Positions 8,201 through 16,121 of a DNA stretch of 30,889 nucleotides are shown piece after piece. The notes under the pieces are model-generated. The model was not told the DNA's origin. It worked only from the letters and a program-made list of their open reading frames with translations, and ran no database searches. Location: IMG/VR virus record IMGVR_UViG_3300046703_000030, positions 1-30,889 of that record, one strand, 5' to 3'. The stretch comes from a virus. How positions within the stretch are numbered: the first letter of the stretch is position 1; the number at the start of each line of letters is the position of its first letter. Both the position numbers and the translations under genes were made by a program.

Positions 8201-9576
8201 CTATAGCTCCATATACCCTGCGGTGTCGTGAGGGTTGTTCCACCTAATTTATTTTTAGTCGTTGTTCCGGCGCCGGGGATGTATCCTAAGTGTAATGCAT
8301 CATCATAGTCCATTACAACGCTATCCGTGTGTGATGTAACTGCGGTTAGTTTCCCTTTAAGATTGAATGACGCGGCTGCAAGCGGATTCCCTGATGAAGA
8401 CGTAAGCGAAAGAGTTGTAGGTGCAACCGTTCCGACCGTTACTGCTTTAACAGCAGTAGAGGGAAGCCGATAATCGTCACCCTCAAAGAGTGCGGTGATA
8501 TGGTATCGTCCTTCATCTTCTAGTTTAATTGGAACCTCCCATTTTCCAAAGATATCAGTTAGTGTGCTAAGAATTTTAACGTTGGAAATATTAACATCCG
8601 AAAGTGAGATATTAGATTGTGATGAAATTTGCGAGATACTTTGTGATCCATAGTTTATAGTATTCCCTGAACCAGTGATAGCCCCCGTGCTTTGTATCTG
8701 CGTGATGTTCGCTACTTGAACGTTCACTTGTTGGTTTGACTGCGCGACGGCTGACGTCTGTGTTTGTGCCGTGAGCTTTCCAGATACGACGACTGGCTGA
8801 TTTGCGGCGGGTGTTTCTACATTGATAGCAACCGTTACGTTTGTTTCAACGATTTGATTGCCAAACGGATTGTCTTCAGGGTCTGGAACCATATTAGGAT
8901 CAAAGGTATAATCGTCTTCAATAGTGTACTTAGCTCCACGAATCTCAACAGCCTTACTCGGTATGCAGTTTGCGGTATTTGTAAGAGCTATTTGTGTATC
9001 CCCTATATGCGCATCCTGAGCGAGTCCTACAGAGTGAGTGAAGGTAAAAAAGTTTTCAGACCACGGAGAACTTGAGAAGTTTCTTGAGATTTCAGATCCC
9101 GGTGCATCATACCAATACGGATCAAAGGCTTCGACATAAAGCGGAACTTTCTGCCAGTTAGGACCTTTGTTCCAATCATCTACGACAGATTCAAACCCTT
9201 TAGAATACTGACAATAGAGCACCCTCGTTCTTCCTTCTTTATTTGTAACCCACAGTTCAATCTCATTCTCAGGTCGGAGCGATTGTCGAATCCGTGAAAA
9301 GTTCTTATGAAAGTCTGCTTCGTCTGTGCCACATATTCTGATAGGGAGATAAACCGTCCTAACCCCTCGTTGCATCTGGCGCTTTTCCGCTCCTGCAATG
9401 TAGGGTACCACATCTGAGGTATAGGAAACGGGCATTCCATGGTGGCCTGTAACGCCTTTTAATAGATCATATCTTGAGTAATAAGAAGGGAAGTTCGGAT
9501 TCTCTTCGTGCATAAATTCAGTATTAAGATTATAGACTGCCCCATCTTCCGTTTTAAGAATCCATTTTTCCGACAT
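5257..9576 (-). CDS. Giant Dit-like distal tail protein with Ig-like, thioredoxin-like and zinc-cluster insertions
   Basis: This 1439-residue protein follows the tape measure gene, the usual place for the distal tail protein, and starts at an ATG behind GGAGT. Residues about 1-215 look like the N-terminal domain of siphovirus Dit proteins (VRTVYLPIRICG; WQKVPLYVEAFDPYWYD). The matching C-terminal Dit domain is at about 1250-1439, with the family phrases YPVWTLMGPARTPTLTN and FFWGLEPGTNIVKIEM. Between them lie Ig-like modules at about 250-390, 390-545 and 880-1035, a globular region at about 645-875 that could be a sugar-active barrel, and a thioredoxin-like domain at about 1090-1235 with C1109-P-P-C1112 and a likely cis-Pro near 1213. 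A DnaJ-like cysteine cluster (CPTCKGTG, CEGC, CPTCHGSG) interrupts the terminal Dit domain at about 1342-1371. The Dit assignment is strong. The roles of the insertions are inference. Confidence 0.85.
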   Translation of the reverse strand: MSEKWILKTEDGAVYNLNTEFMHEENPNFPSYYSRYDLLKGVTGHHGMPVSYTSDVVPYIAGAEKRQMQRGVRTVYLPIRICGTDEADFHKNFSRIRQSLRPENEIELWVTNKEGRTRVLYCQYSKGFESVVDDWNKGPNWQKVPLYVEAFDPYWYDAPGSEISRNFSSSPWSENFFTFTHSVGLAQDAHIGDTQIALTNTANCIPSKAVEIRGAKYTIEDDYTFDPNMVPDPEDNPFGNQIVETNVTVAINVETPAANQPVVVSGKLTAQTQTSAVAQSNQQVNVQVANITQIQSTGAITGSGNTINYGSQSISQISSQSNISLSDVNISNVKILSTLTDIFGKWEVPIKLEDEGRYHITALFEGDDYRLPSTAVKAVTVGTVAPTTLSLTSSSGNPLAAASFNLKGKLTAVTSHTDSVVMDYDDALHLGYIPGAGTTTKNKLGGTTLTTPQGIWSYRSLTKHSGRWDIFTLYGTPAGDNPVPNQTITLYKAHPNGKIKIGTATTNASGEYSLAITEPRDGWVHYEAVYAGDAAKNVASVDTKTQSWAESISRDYGTFFNDLFDSVFGWMGDFFNIGKTTTRRQAYAAGDVKLLLKIGTPNYPISYQAALTPSQVNDGEIQYFGNKQFGSILLIAEAITDDYSEEYDLIIAQGFTAAIDISLVTDKIADLTIGSATHTWLHSLYTAGWRYVSGINTTGRAGDPAYLNSHFGFLYINYNPYPRGDVATQPDISGTGVDHNSFKCWNTNTVSYIQSFTTAAFNATPSKLSGLTSIVWPSDDKGLNQMLINSVAKLTPTFRDLLDWSYQEEVGMNNFVVWFHPTTQATGPRNIVAEQISLYKELGFEAMIADMMLTYPSDRAAPWTEPALKATYLTFEFSGIPLVISGTLSKRIDDTPIEGKTISLQEDAAALLTATATIGTHTVTLDSVDGFVVGGTVTISSSDPYSESNVIDAIDRDTKVITVHNALAYNYTVAKASAMYYDWIERLTGVTDSDGEYSITYDDLGAGMHNFRTVFVADGTYLGSIAPSPDGELLYHAVKTVVTQVLEDNIIDSVDSPTLLTLKTPLVNDYLVKYEAYLTEVDHVDKFLTSAEKTLNQDCELVIFWMRQCPPCYAAKAQLAALKAYWNTKFLNIDITYVETQDNEADPTTRIVADRYEPITGKLLFAAHSAYDELGNLNIGMDTAALRYPDAYAFAQACGPPLPTGYHAIGNMMPAVIALYRDDLYIKAWCGVHTTGQDPVSTEIIEETCGPKLTWRFGESSLAKRVAITNASDNVAYPVWTLMGPARTPTLTNVTTGDIFQLNHDLAEGEMVVIDATETEHTCAGTAVAGFAGGGYVRADKCPTCKGTGIIPAACEGCGGTQICPTCHGSGVVSTWVDASAATTTNVGGLFNLRYLIDTDNRFFWGLEPGTNIVKIEMGAAKYGKSMANMKLVQRYEGI

Positions 9577-9590
9577 CTTGACTTACTCCA

Positions 9591-12500
9591 TTAAAGATGA
9601 TGATAGTTCTCCATTTCTTGGAATGCTTGGAAAACCTTTCTAGTGATATTTTCCGAGTCCACTGTTACGTAAGCGTTGTATTCTGTGTTGGGTATCACTG
9701 CGGACGTTTGCCTTACGTTTCCTGACGGAAGGTTTGTTGATCCTACGATTGCCCCGCTTCCGTATTTAGGTAGTGAATCCAAAATCCGAGGGTCGATGCC
9801 CCAAAACAGATCTTCGGGGATAATGGCTTCTGCTTTTCCTGCTTCTGCGACCATTACAGGAACGCCCCCGGAACGTGGACCGATGACCCCGCCACTCTGC
9901 ATACTGAGAAGAGCAAGACCTTCAGAAACACCCGGTAACTTCTTTAATTCTGTTAGAACGCTTGAAGGGATATTCTTGATCTGGTCAACGACGTTCTTTA
10001 TTTTGGTATAAAGGTCTTCGAGTGCTTGAAGATTTAAAACTTTAACATCAAAAGTGATGCCCCCTGAAAGGGTACTAAAGCCAGTCTTACCGAATAGTGC
10101 CGCTATATTCTTTAACGTATCATAGACTGTTTGAAGTAGACCAGAATCTCCAGTAACAGAAATCCCAAAAGCAATAGCTAACGCGCCTTTTACATTATTA
10201 TAAATCCACACAATCGCATCATAAACGTCTTTGGCAAATCCCCCCATCCACGCTAGGCCTGATAAGATAAACGGAATCGACTTAGCAACGAACCCTGCTA
10301 ACCAGACAATCGCATTATAAACCGCTTGTAAAAATCCTTCACCCCAAGCAAGACCTTGTATATCAAACACAATATATTTAGTGCTATGCGCAATGAAGGT
10401 GTCATAAAGCCATTTCACAATTAAATATGTAGCCATACCCAAAGGACCAAACGTAAGTCCTACTACAAATGCGATATTCAGCGGGTCTTTGCCAAATACT
10501 GCGACAAGCGCGGTGGTAATTAGATCCTTAATCGCATTGCCTATCATTGGCCCCCATAATGGGGCCCCTAACATTATGGACGTGTATATACCCTGCAAGA
10601 TCAGCCCCGCGATATCTATCCATGACATTCCTGTAAGTCCCGACCTAATCACACCACCTATTGCGTTCCCTGCTAACGGGCCGTATACAGATCCGCCGAG
10701 CGTGAGTGATGCAATGATGCCCCCTATAATTAATAACGCAACGTTAAGCCAGTTAATGGTGGATACCCATTTTCCTACATCGCTTTCAAACGCGCCATCT
10801 CTGAAGTATGCACCAAGTGCATCTCTCAGCCCTTTTACGAATGCTTCGGCGGCTTTTACACCGGCAGCAGTTAGTGAGGTGGTATCCTGCGTCATCAGCT
10901 TCGACCCACCTTCAGGAACCCAACCCTGTGATTCCCCATATGATTCCGGGGTTCCGCCTGCTGAAGTTACTTCTGAGGGAACAGGGCCATAATATTTTTG
11001 GGATGGCTTGCCTGCTGCATATTTTGCCGCATCAGCAGCTTGTTCTGCGTCAGTCATCGGCCCGCCGGATGTTCCAGCCGTTATTGCTTCGTTAAGCGCC
11101 TGACCGATATTAAGCGCCCCTCTAAATGCCTTTACTATTATACCTGCTAACTGACTGCCAACATCTTCCCAGTTCTGTTGGTTGATCCAATTGGCTATCG
11201 TCGTTCTGACTTCGTCCCATACTCCTTTAATAAGTTCGATGTCGCCTCGAATCCCTTTAACTGTTTGAGTGATAATCTCCTTTCCAACAGTCGCCCAGTC
11301 TATTTTCTTGACCTCAGCAATTAGATCGGTAAACCCTTTCTTGACTTCATCAAGTGCGCCTTTAATGTCGCCGCTCATTAACTTGCCAAACGCGGCTGTC
11401 ATGTGCCCTGCGAACTCACTGAGGATTGTTTTTATTTTATTAAAGATATCATGCAGTTCAGTAGAATGTCTCCACGCTTCTACAAGGGCAAGTCCGATGG
11501 CGATGAGTGGTATAGTTATCGCAATTACCACTGCCAAGATCCCTGCGATAAGAGGTAAGAACGGGGTTATTATCCCGGCGATTCCCACAAGCGCCGCCAT
11601 TATACCCCCACCCGTTAAGAAGCCAAAGATTGTGGCAATCATCGGGCCAAGCGGCGCTAAACTTGCTATTATCATTCCCACTACTAGAAGCACCGGACCT
11701 AATGCTGCTGCTATCCCACCGATAATTACGATTACCATTTTAATCGGCATTGGCAGAGTTTCAAACGCTTTGGTGATGCCAAGTACTATATCAATAACCG
11801 GGTTAAGTAGATCGAGTAAAGCATTAAGCGTAGCAAATATCGCGCTTCCGATAGGCGCGAATGCGATCTCTAAACGGTTTCTGAGGATTTGTAAACGTTC
11901 GCCGAATGTTTTAGTAGCTTCAGATTCTTTCTCAATCAAACCGTGAGATGCTTTAATACCATCCATCAATTCGTCAGTGCCGATCTTCCCAGTCTTAACG
12001 GCATCTCTAAACTTAACTACATTCGCACCTAAGAGGGCAATATCATCAGCGGACTCTTTACCCTCTTTAAATCGTTGAATTAACTTAGTCCATTCTGTTC
12101 CTGCGTCTTTTCCATCTGCACTTAGTTTAGTTATTACAGAAGAGAGCATTGAGATACTCTGACGTGCGGGAAGTCCTGCGGCTGCAAAGTTCGCAATCAT
12201 TACAGCAGTTTCATCGAAACCAATTCCTGCTGCGCGAGCGATGGGTGCTGCCTTAGCCATCGTATCTGATAAATCGTCAAAGCCTACGCCTGTGTTCTGA
12301 GAAACATAGGTCAATTCATCCATACGGTTGCCCATCTCAGAAGCCGGAACATTGAATGCTTTAAAAACAGTGGAGAGGGATTCAGCGGCAGATACCGCAT
12401 CGACACCCATGATACGCGCCATATCGATCATCTGTTTGCTGACCGATTCTAATTGTGGCCCGATTAACCCCAATGTCGAGATAAGTGTGGTAAATACTGA

Positions 12501-12842
12501 GCTGACTTTGCCGATATCTTCAGGAACATTAGAAGCTACGTTTAAAAATTGAGTCTTTACTGAATCAAGTGCAGCTCCGGTTAACCCCGTCTGCCTCTCA
12601 ATAGAACGCATCGCGCCATTGACATCAGAAGCAGACTTCATCGCAAAGGTCGCAATCGCCACAATAGGCACCGTGACCGCCGCAGACATTGCCATTCCAG
12701 CATCTTTTAAGCCACCACCTATAGAGGTCATGGCGCTTGATAGGCTAGAACCTAGCCCTTTTGAATCGTCTTCCGCTTGTTTAAAAGCTTTAGATAGCTC
12801 GGTTAAATCTGCGCCGAATTTGACAATTACATCAGATGCCAT
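9591..12842 (-). CDS. Tail tape measure protein (TP901-type)
   Basis: This 1083-residue protein sets tail length and is thought to fill the tail tube and reach the host membrane at DNA ejection. The N-terminal 330 residues match the TP901-type tape measure core (MKSASDVNGAMRSIERQTGL, later SQNTGVGFDDLSDTMAKAAP). Strongly hydrophobic segments occupy about 340-450. A second hydrophobic region at about 670-860 contains a repeated unit (GGSVYGPLAGNAIGGVI, then GAPLWGPMIGNAIKDLI). Near residue 1000 is the familiar tail-end motif PVMVAEAGKAEAIIPEDLFW. At the usual 0.15 nm per residue this predicts a tail near 160 nm. It starts six bases after the T-frame stop. I see no obvious peptidase or lysozyme domain. 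Confidence 0.95.
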   Translation of the reverse strand: MASDVIVKFGADLTELSKAFKQAEDDSKGLGSSLSSAMTSIGGGLKDAGMAMSAAVTVPIVAIATFAMKSASDVNGAMRSIERQTGLTGAALDSVKTQFLNVASNVPEDIGKVSSVFTTLISTLGLIGPQLESVSKQMIDMARIMGVDAVSAAESLSTVFKAFNVPASEMGNRMDELTYVSQNTGVGFDDLSDTMAKAAPIARAAGIGFDETAVMIANFAAAGLPARQSISMLSSVITKLSADGKDAGTEWTKLIQRFKEGKESADDIALLGANVVKFRDAVKTGKIGTDELMDGIKASHGLIEKESEATKTFGERLQILRNRLEIAFAPIGSAIFATLNALLDLLNPVIDIVLGITKAFETLPMPIKMVIVIIGGIAAALGPVLLVVGMIIASLAPLGPMIATIFGFLTGGGIMAALVGIAGIITPFLPLIAGILAVVIAITIPLIAIGLALVEAWRHSTELHDIFNKIKTILSEFAGHMTAAFGKLMSGDIKGALDEVKKGFTDLIAEVKKIDWATVGKEIITQTVKGIRGDIELIKGVWDEVRTTIANWINQQNWEDVGSQLAGIIVKAFRGALNIGQALNEAITAGTSGGPMTDAEQAADAAKYAAGKPSQKYYGPVPSEVTSAGGTPESYGESQGWVPEGGSKLMTQDTTSLTAAGVKAAEAFVKGLRDALGAYFRDGAFESDVGKWVSTINWLNVALLIIGGIIASLTLGGSVYGPLAGNAIGGVIRSGLTGMSWIDIAGLILQGIYTSIMLGAPLWGPMIGNAIKDLITTALVAVFGKDPLNIAFVVGLTFGPLGMATYLIVKWLYDTFIAHSTKYIVFDIQGLAWGEGFLQAVYNAIVWLAGFVAKSIPFILSGLAWMGGFAKDVYDAIVWIYNNVKGALAIAFGISVTGDSGLLQTVYDTLKNIAALFGKTGFSTLSGGITFDVKVLNLQALEDLYTKIKNVVDQIKNIPSSVLTELKKLPGVSEGLALLSMQSGGVIGPRSGGVPVMVAEAGKAEAIIPEDLFWGIDPRILDSLPKYGSGAIVGSTNLPSGNVRQTSAVIPNTEYNAYVTVDSENITRKVFQAFQEMENYHHL

Positions 12843-12848
12843 CTTTAG

Positions 12849-13391
12849 TTAGTCCTCATCATCCCAAGGTGGTTTCTCTCCCCATTCTGCAGGGTCTGCT
12901 TTCTTAAATGCAATCTCTGATTTCTTACTCTCGACGTATTCTCCAGCACCGCCGGTAAGACACTTCTTAGCAGTCTCTTCCGCTGCAAGCCATTCAGGAG
13001 AACCTTTCTCAACGTCATCTAAGCCCTTATCTTCAAGAAGTCTTTTTGTGATTCGCTCAAGTTGCGGTACGCTTTCATCTGTTTCCCTTATAGGCGCTAC
13101 ATATTCAGGTTGTCCTCTTGTCAGGTCAGTCTCATTTCCTGCAATGTAGTCATCATACCACGGAAGCACATCGCCTACGTCAATGACTTTCTGTTTGTCA
13201 TCCCACCGATTAGAGTTAACGATTGTGACAAGGAGTTCTGCTCTGTGTATTGCTGACAACTTCTCTCTAGTTTCATAGCCCCTGTAAAGCTGCAAGAACT
13301 GATACGGTGTAAGCGCGAACAGTTCATCGTGACTGAGTTGTAGTAATCCAAGTCCTACCTCCGTGATCGCCTTCCAATCGAACAGACTTAG
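12849..13391 (-). CDS. Tail assembly chaperone T region, made as a -1 frameshift extension of the upstream gene
   Basis: This frame stays open from the slippery site at 13397-13391 to the stop at 12849 (180 residues) and has no convincing start of its own; a TTG at 13295 lies mid-domain. Read after a -1 shift it begins LSLFDWKAITEVGLG, then LSHDELFALTPYQFLQLYRGYE. That is the classic motif of T-type chaperone proteins encoded between the tube and tape measure genes of siphoviruses. The expected product is a G-T fusion of about 332 residues (12849-13846) that recruits tube protein onto the tape measure. The C-terminal half is charged and probably helical, ending EWGEKPPWDDED. Confidence 0.88.
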   Translation of the reverse strand, partial: LSLFDWKAITEVGLGLLQLSHDELFALTPYQFLQLYRGYETREKLSAIHRAELLVTIVNSNRWDDKQKVIDVGDVLPWYDDYIAGNETDLTRGQPEYVAPIRETDESVPQLERITKRLLEDKGLDDVEKGSPEWLAAEETAKKCLTGGAGEYVESKKSEIAFKKADPAEWGEKPPWDDED

Positions 13392-13846
13392 TTTTTTGTT
13401 TCGTCAGCTCCTTCTTCTGCGCCAGCAGTCAGGTCTTCTTCTGATCTAGTGAACTCGTCGCCTTCTTTGTACTTTTTCATATCTTCTGAGGATATGATAT
13501 TGCCCTCGAAAGCAAGGTTGATCGCTTCACCTAACTTCTGTGTGACGTAGTTGAAGTCCTCTTCCTCTAGGATCTTTCCTGCTAGGTTTCTATCAAGCGT
13601 TGGGAACTGGTGCTTGAGTGCATATTCGAGTAGTACTCTAGTGTCATGGAAACTGACGTTTGTCGGGTCTACGACCATTCTATTTAATACTTGAATCATC
13701 GTAGCGCCGCCTTTGAACTCTAGTTCGGCATCAGCCATCGCGTTGTAGTCCATTTTAAAACGGACTGCGCCGTGTGGTTTAAGGAGCCCTTTAGAGATCG
13801 ACTTGTTCAGTTTAACTTCGATTTCGCCTTTATGTGGGTTTGCCAA
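13388..13846 (-). CDS. Tail assembly chaperone G
   Basis: This 152-residue protein is encoded between the tail tube and tape measure genes. The sequence (AVRFKMDYNAMADAELEFKG, then helical) is typical of phage tail assembly chaperones, which bind the tape measure protein before tube polymerisation and are absent from the finished virion. The start is a TTG (13846) behind GAGGATT with a spacing of about ten bases, so initiation may be modest. The last codons are ACA AAA AAC TAA, which place the A AAA AAC heptamer directly before the stop so that a fraction of ribosomes continue into the T frame. Confidence 0.88.
   Translation of the reverse strand: MANPHKGEIEVKLNKSISKGLLKPHGAVRFKMDYNAMADAELEFKGGATMIQVLNRMVVDPTNVSFHDTRVLLEYALKHQFPTLDRNLAGKILEEEDFNYVTQKLGEAINLAFEGNIISSEDMKKYKEGDEFTRSEEDLTAGAEEGADETKN
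13391..13397 (-). promoter_or_regulatory. Programmed -1 ribosomal frameshift site (A AAA AAC)
   Basis: On the minus strand the heptamer A AAA AAC lies in the correct zero-frame register immediately before the TAA of gene G. A one-base slip back bypasses the stop and enters an open frame of 180 codons that reads as a T-type chaperone. Both the heptamer type and its place between the tube and tape measure genes match the known G/GT arrangement. Confidence 0.88.
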
Positions 13847-13862
13847 TTTAGTTTAATCCTCT

Positions 13863-14309
13863 TCAATCTCCGCAGATCGGGACTCTTAGAATCATAACTT
13901 CGAGCCCTGTCGTTGTTCCGGTGAATACTATTTTACCGCGTAGCGTAACTGCATCTCCTACAGTTCCGTATGTCGTCGCCCATCGTGAAGGCTCAAACGG
14001 CCCTAAGATTTTATACGTAGGTGTGCTGTCTCCTGCTTGCATGTGCGCGACTACGTTGTGGACTGTAGTGAATCCCTGACTGCATGCGTTGCTTGTCACG
14101 GTCATTATAGTTTCACTTGCTGATGTCTTCCTGACTATGATGACTTCTCTGCCAGTATCGTGATACAGGATTCCGTATGTGATGTCATCCCCCGCGACCG
14201 TGTGCATCGTTGCATTAAGCCCGACGTTATCAAGACTCGGAGTCAACGGGATAGTATCTGCATATGTTGAAACTTGCACTGCGACATCTACTTCAGTTGG
14301 TGCTGTCAT
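13863..14309 (-). CDS. Small beta-rich virion-type protein, relative of its upstream neighbour (148 aa)
   Basis: The start at 14309 has a strong ribosome site (TAGGAGGGAAAGAAC). The protein is almost entirely predicted beta strand, rich in Thr and Val, with no charge-dense helix. Its C-terminal half contains YKILGPFEPSRW and ends LEVMILRVPICGD. This parallels the upstream 129-residue protein (VYGPFAVSEFG and SVKVLIIEVPFVN), so the two are probably diverged duplicates. The position just after the tube gene suggests a tail-tube decoration or other exterior virion protein. I do not recognise a named family. Confidence 0.75.
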   Translation of the reverse strand: MTAPTEVDVAVQVSTYADTIPLTPSLDNVGLNATMHTVAGDDITYGILYHDTGREVIIVRKTSASETIMTVTSNACSQGFTTVHNVVAHMQAGDSTPTYKILGPFEPSRWATTYGTVGDAVTLRGKIVFTGTTTGLEVMILRVPICGD

Positions 14310-14321
14310 GTTCTTTCCCTC

Positions 14322-14711
14322 CTAGTTTACAAACGGCACTTCTATAATGAGCACCTTAACGCTTGCAATGTCCGTGTCTGCGGCTCCGCAAGAGAACGTT
14401 ACTGTAGTGCCAAATTCACTTACCGCAAAAGGACCATAAACCTGCGTCGTGCTTGCGTCCGTAGATACTGTCAAGTCGTGGTCTGTCCCAAAGTTACAGC
14501 TACCCGCGTTGAACACGACGGTCTTTGCTCCTACGGCTGCGTTGATGTGAACGAATAGAGTATGGCCGGTGTTCGTAAACGAGTTTGGCGTTAGTGTGGG
14601 TGTGATGTCGCCCGGCTGTACTGCTGCTGCGACGTGCGTAGTCCAGTTAAGTCCTACGAGCGGGTCGCAGACGTGTGAAGTATAGGTTACTCCGGCTACT
14701 GTCGTTGCCAT
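14322..14711 (-). CDS. Small beta-rich virion-type protein (129 aa)
   Basis: The ATG at 14711 follows GAGG at about nine bases. The protein is an all-beta sequence (NTGHTLFVHINAAVGAKTVV; FGTDHDLTV; VYGPFAVSEFGTTVTFSCG; SVKVLIIEVPFVN) that looks like a compact beta sandwich. Small proteins of this type occur beside capsid or tube genes in many siphoviruses, but I cannot name the family. It resembles the next gene downstream in its C-terminal pattern GPF...V.VLI..VP. The likely role is decoration of the tube or tail-tip surface, which is inferred from position alone. Confidence 0.75.
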   Translation of the reverse strand: MATTVAGVTYTSHVCDPLVGLNWTTHVAAAVQPGDITPTLTPNSFTNTGHTLFVHINAAVGAKTVVFNAGSCNFGTDHDLTVSTDASTTQVYGPFAVSEFGTTVTFSCGAADTDIASVKVLIIEVPFVN

Positions 14712-14722
14712 TGTGCTCTACC

Positions 14723-15145
14723 TCACGCGTAGGTTATCTCGCCGCATCCGGTTATGGTTATGGACATTTTCTGGATAGCACGATTTCCTGCGGTCACTTT
14801 CCATCCGACGTTGCAGTAACCATAGTACCCAGTAGACGAACCTGAGGGCTTGAATGCGATACGTCGAGTGATTAACCCTATAGGCATCGCTCTGATAAGC
14901 ACTTGACCGGGGTCATCAAGATCCCACTGTGCTTCTGCACTCATAGTCCAGTCATAACCAACGGGAAGGCTCAATCCTCCTACGGAGTCCTTGTTGTCGC
15001 CTTCTGCTGTTTTCGGTTTTATATCTAAGTCGCTTGTCGTTTCGCCGCCTATCTTTATCCACGAGGGAGTTCCCGATAGGGCTGTGTCTATGTATATTCT
15101 AGTGTCTGTTCCGTTTTCAAATGTTGCTGGGTAGCAACTAACCAT
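14723..15145 (-). CDS. Major tail (tube) protein
   Basis: Between the tail terminator region and the chaperone genes lies a 140-residue, beta-rich protein. It has the look of tube proteins: an early loop on settings such as SWIKIGGETTSDLDIKPKTAEG, a DSVGGLSLPVGYDWTMSAEA segment, and a C-terminal MSITITGCGEI strand. I choose ATG at 15145 because GGTGG lies just before it, whereas an upstream in-frame GTG at 15154 falls inside that ribosome site. Monomers of this fold assemble into hexameric rings that stack as the tail tube. The protein is on the short side for the family, with no extra Ig-like domain. Confidence 0.8.
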   Translation of the reverse strand: MVSCYPATFENGTDTRIYIDTALSGTPSWIKIGGETTSDLDIKPKTAEGDNKDSVGGLSLPVGYDWTMSAEAQWDLDDPGQVLIRAMPIGLITRRIAFKPSGSSTGYYGYCNVGWKVTAGNRAIQKMSITITGCGEITYA

Positions 15146-15147
15146 CT

Positions 15148-15651
15148 TTACCACCTACCTTTTGTTTTACGTTCGGCTTGCATGTTCAGAGTTATAACAC
15201 TCTGACGGAAACCGATTACTTTCGAGTCAGCTTCATCTGTTACGACTGTGCTGACCTGAAACGTTCCAAAATCTAACGGCTCTTTCATCAGGGCATTTCT
15301 CACTGCCTGTTTGAGCAAATCCAACCTGAGTCCTGTATCGTTGCCTTTAACAACAACGCACGTTACTTTTGCCTCAAAATTATATGGGGCATATTCAGGC
15401 GGCGTACCCATTCTTTCAGAGATCATAGCCGAACAATCTTTAACAAAATCTTCTTCTATTTCGACGCGGTTCGGGTCATTATCTGAATTGACTGCGATTT
15501 CTTCCGCATCGAATCGCTCTAAGACTGCGTTATAAACAGTCCACATATCACTTTGCTTTGCTTTGGGTGCTGTTGGTTTATCCGTCGAGACGTCAACAGC
15601 CTTAGCATCAGCAATCGCTTTAGCAGTTCCTACTTTGATTTTCTTTTGCAT
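15148..15651 (-). CDS. Small tail-completion or connector-type protein (167 aa, tentative)
   Basis: The ATG at 15651 follows GAGGGGG. The N-terminal 35 residues are Lys/Ala-rich and probably flexible. The rest is alpha/beta, with a helix YNAVLERFDAEEIAV, strands around EAKVTCVVVKG, and a final block FGTFQVSTVVTDEADSK then GFRQSVITLNMQAER. That closing pattern (strand, charged turn, strand of alternating hydrophobics) recalls tail-terminator type folds, and the gene lies between a tail terminator and the tube gene. It may be a second neck or tail-completion protein. The stop TAA overlaps the ribosome site of the tube gene. Confidence 0.6.
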   Translation of the reverse strand: MQKKIKVGTAKAIADAKAVDVSTDKPTAPKAKQSDMWTVYNAVLERFDAEEIAVNSDNDPNRVEIEEDFVKDCSAMISERMGTPPEYAPYNFEAKVTCVVVKGNDTGLRLDLLKQAVRNALMKEPLDFGTFQVSTVVTDEADSKVIGFRQSVITLNMQAERKTKGRW

Positions 15652-15662
15652 CTAACCCCCTC

Positions 15663-16121
15663 TTATCGCAGTTGCTTAACTCTACACATTAATTCCAATG
15701 ATGTTCGTTCTAATTCTTCTTCCAACCCTGTTTCTTCCGGGCGCATTACTCTAGTCTCACCACTGCCGAACCAGAACATCGTTAAACAGAAGTCGCTTCT
15801 AGTCGGTGTTTGAATAAACTGAAGGTTCCCTGCTTGGTAAATCGTAGAGATCGTCTGGTAAACACTGTCGAGGATAGCACAGTTGTCAAGCGTCCCGCCG
15901 TATCCTGTGTAAATGCCCAGCCTCAGAACGTAGTCCTCTTCCCATGCGTCTTTCGTATCTTCATTAGTCCAGAGACAATCTTCAATTACGATATACGGAA
16001 ACGCCTGACCTTTGGGAACGGCCTCATAGACGGGCACATAAGCACCAGCATACGTCACAGCGTTATGCAAGACTGAGTAGAACAGCTCTCTTAGATCATA
16101 CTGAGGACTTTTCTTAATCAT
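15663..16121 (-). CDS. Tail terminator / tail completion protein (DUF3168-like)
   Basis: This 152-residue protein follows the gp10-like gene with an ATGA overlap and a GAGGTC ribosome site. The sequence runs LRELFYSVLHNAVTYAGAYVPVYEAVP, then FPYIVIEDC, and a late NLQFIQTPTRSD-type segment. This is the helix, P-Y-I-V strand and C-terminal strand order of phage tail terminator proteins, which cap the tail tube and join it to the head. Its place between the neck protein and the tube gene agrees. Confidence 0.75.
   Translation of the reverse strand: MIKKSPQYDLRELFYSVLHNAVTYAGAYVPVYEAVPKGQAFPYIVIEDCLWTNEDTKDAWEEDYVLRLGIYTGYGGTLDNCAILDSVYQTISTIYQAGNLQFIQTPTRSDFCLTMFWFGSGETRVMRPEETGLEEELERTSLELMCRVKQLR

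Noticed and set aside
11269-11946. Long open frame on the plus strand (225 codons) opposite the tape measure gene
   Set aside because: It is antisense to a clear TP901-type tape measure gene, has a low-complexity Ile/Pro/Ala composition expected from the reverse of that gene, and no ribosome site.
13256-13295. Independent start (TTG 13295) for the T chaperone
   Set aside because: The T motif begins upstream of it and the frame is open back to the slippery site, so this is an internal codon of the frameshift product.
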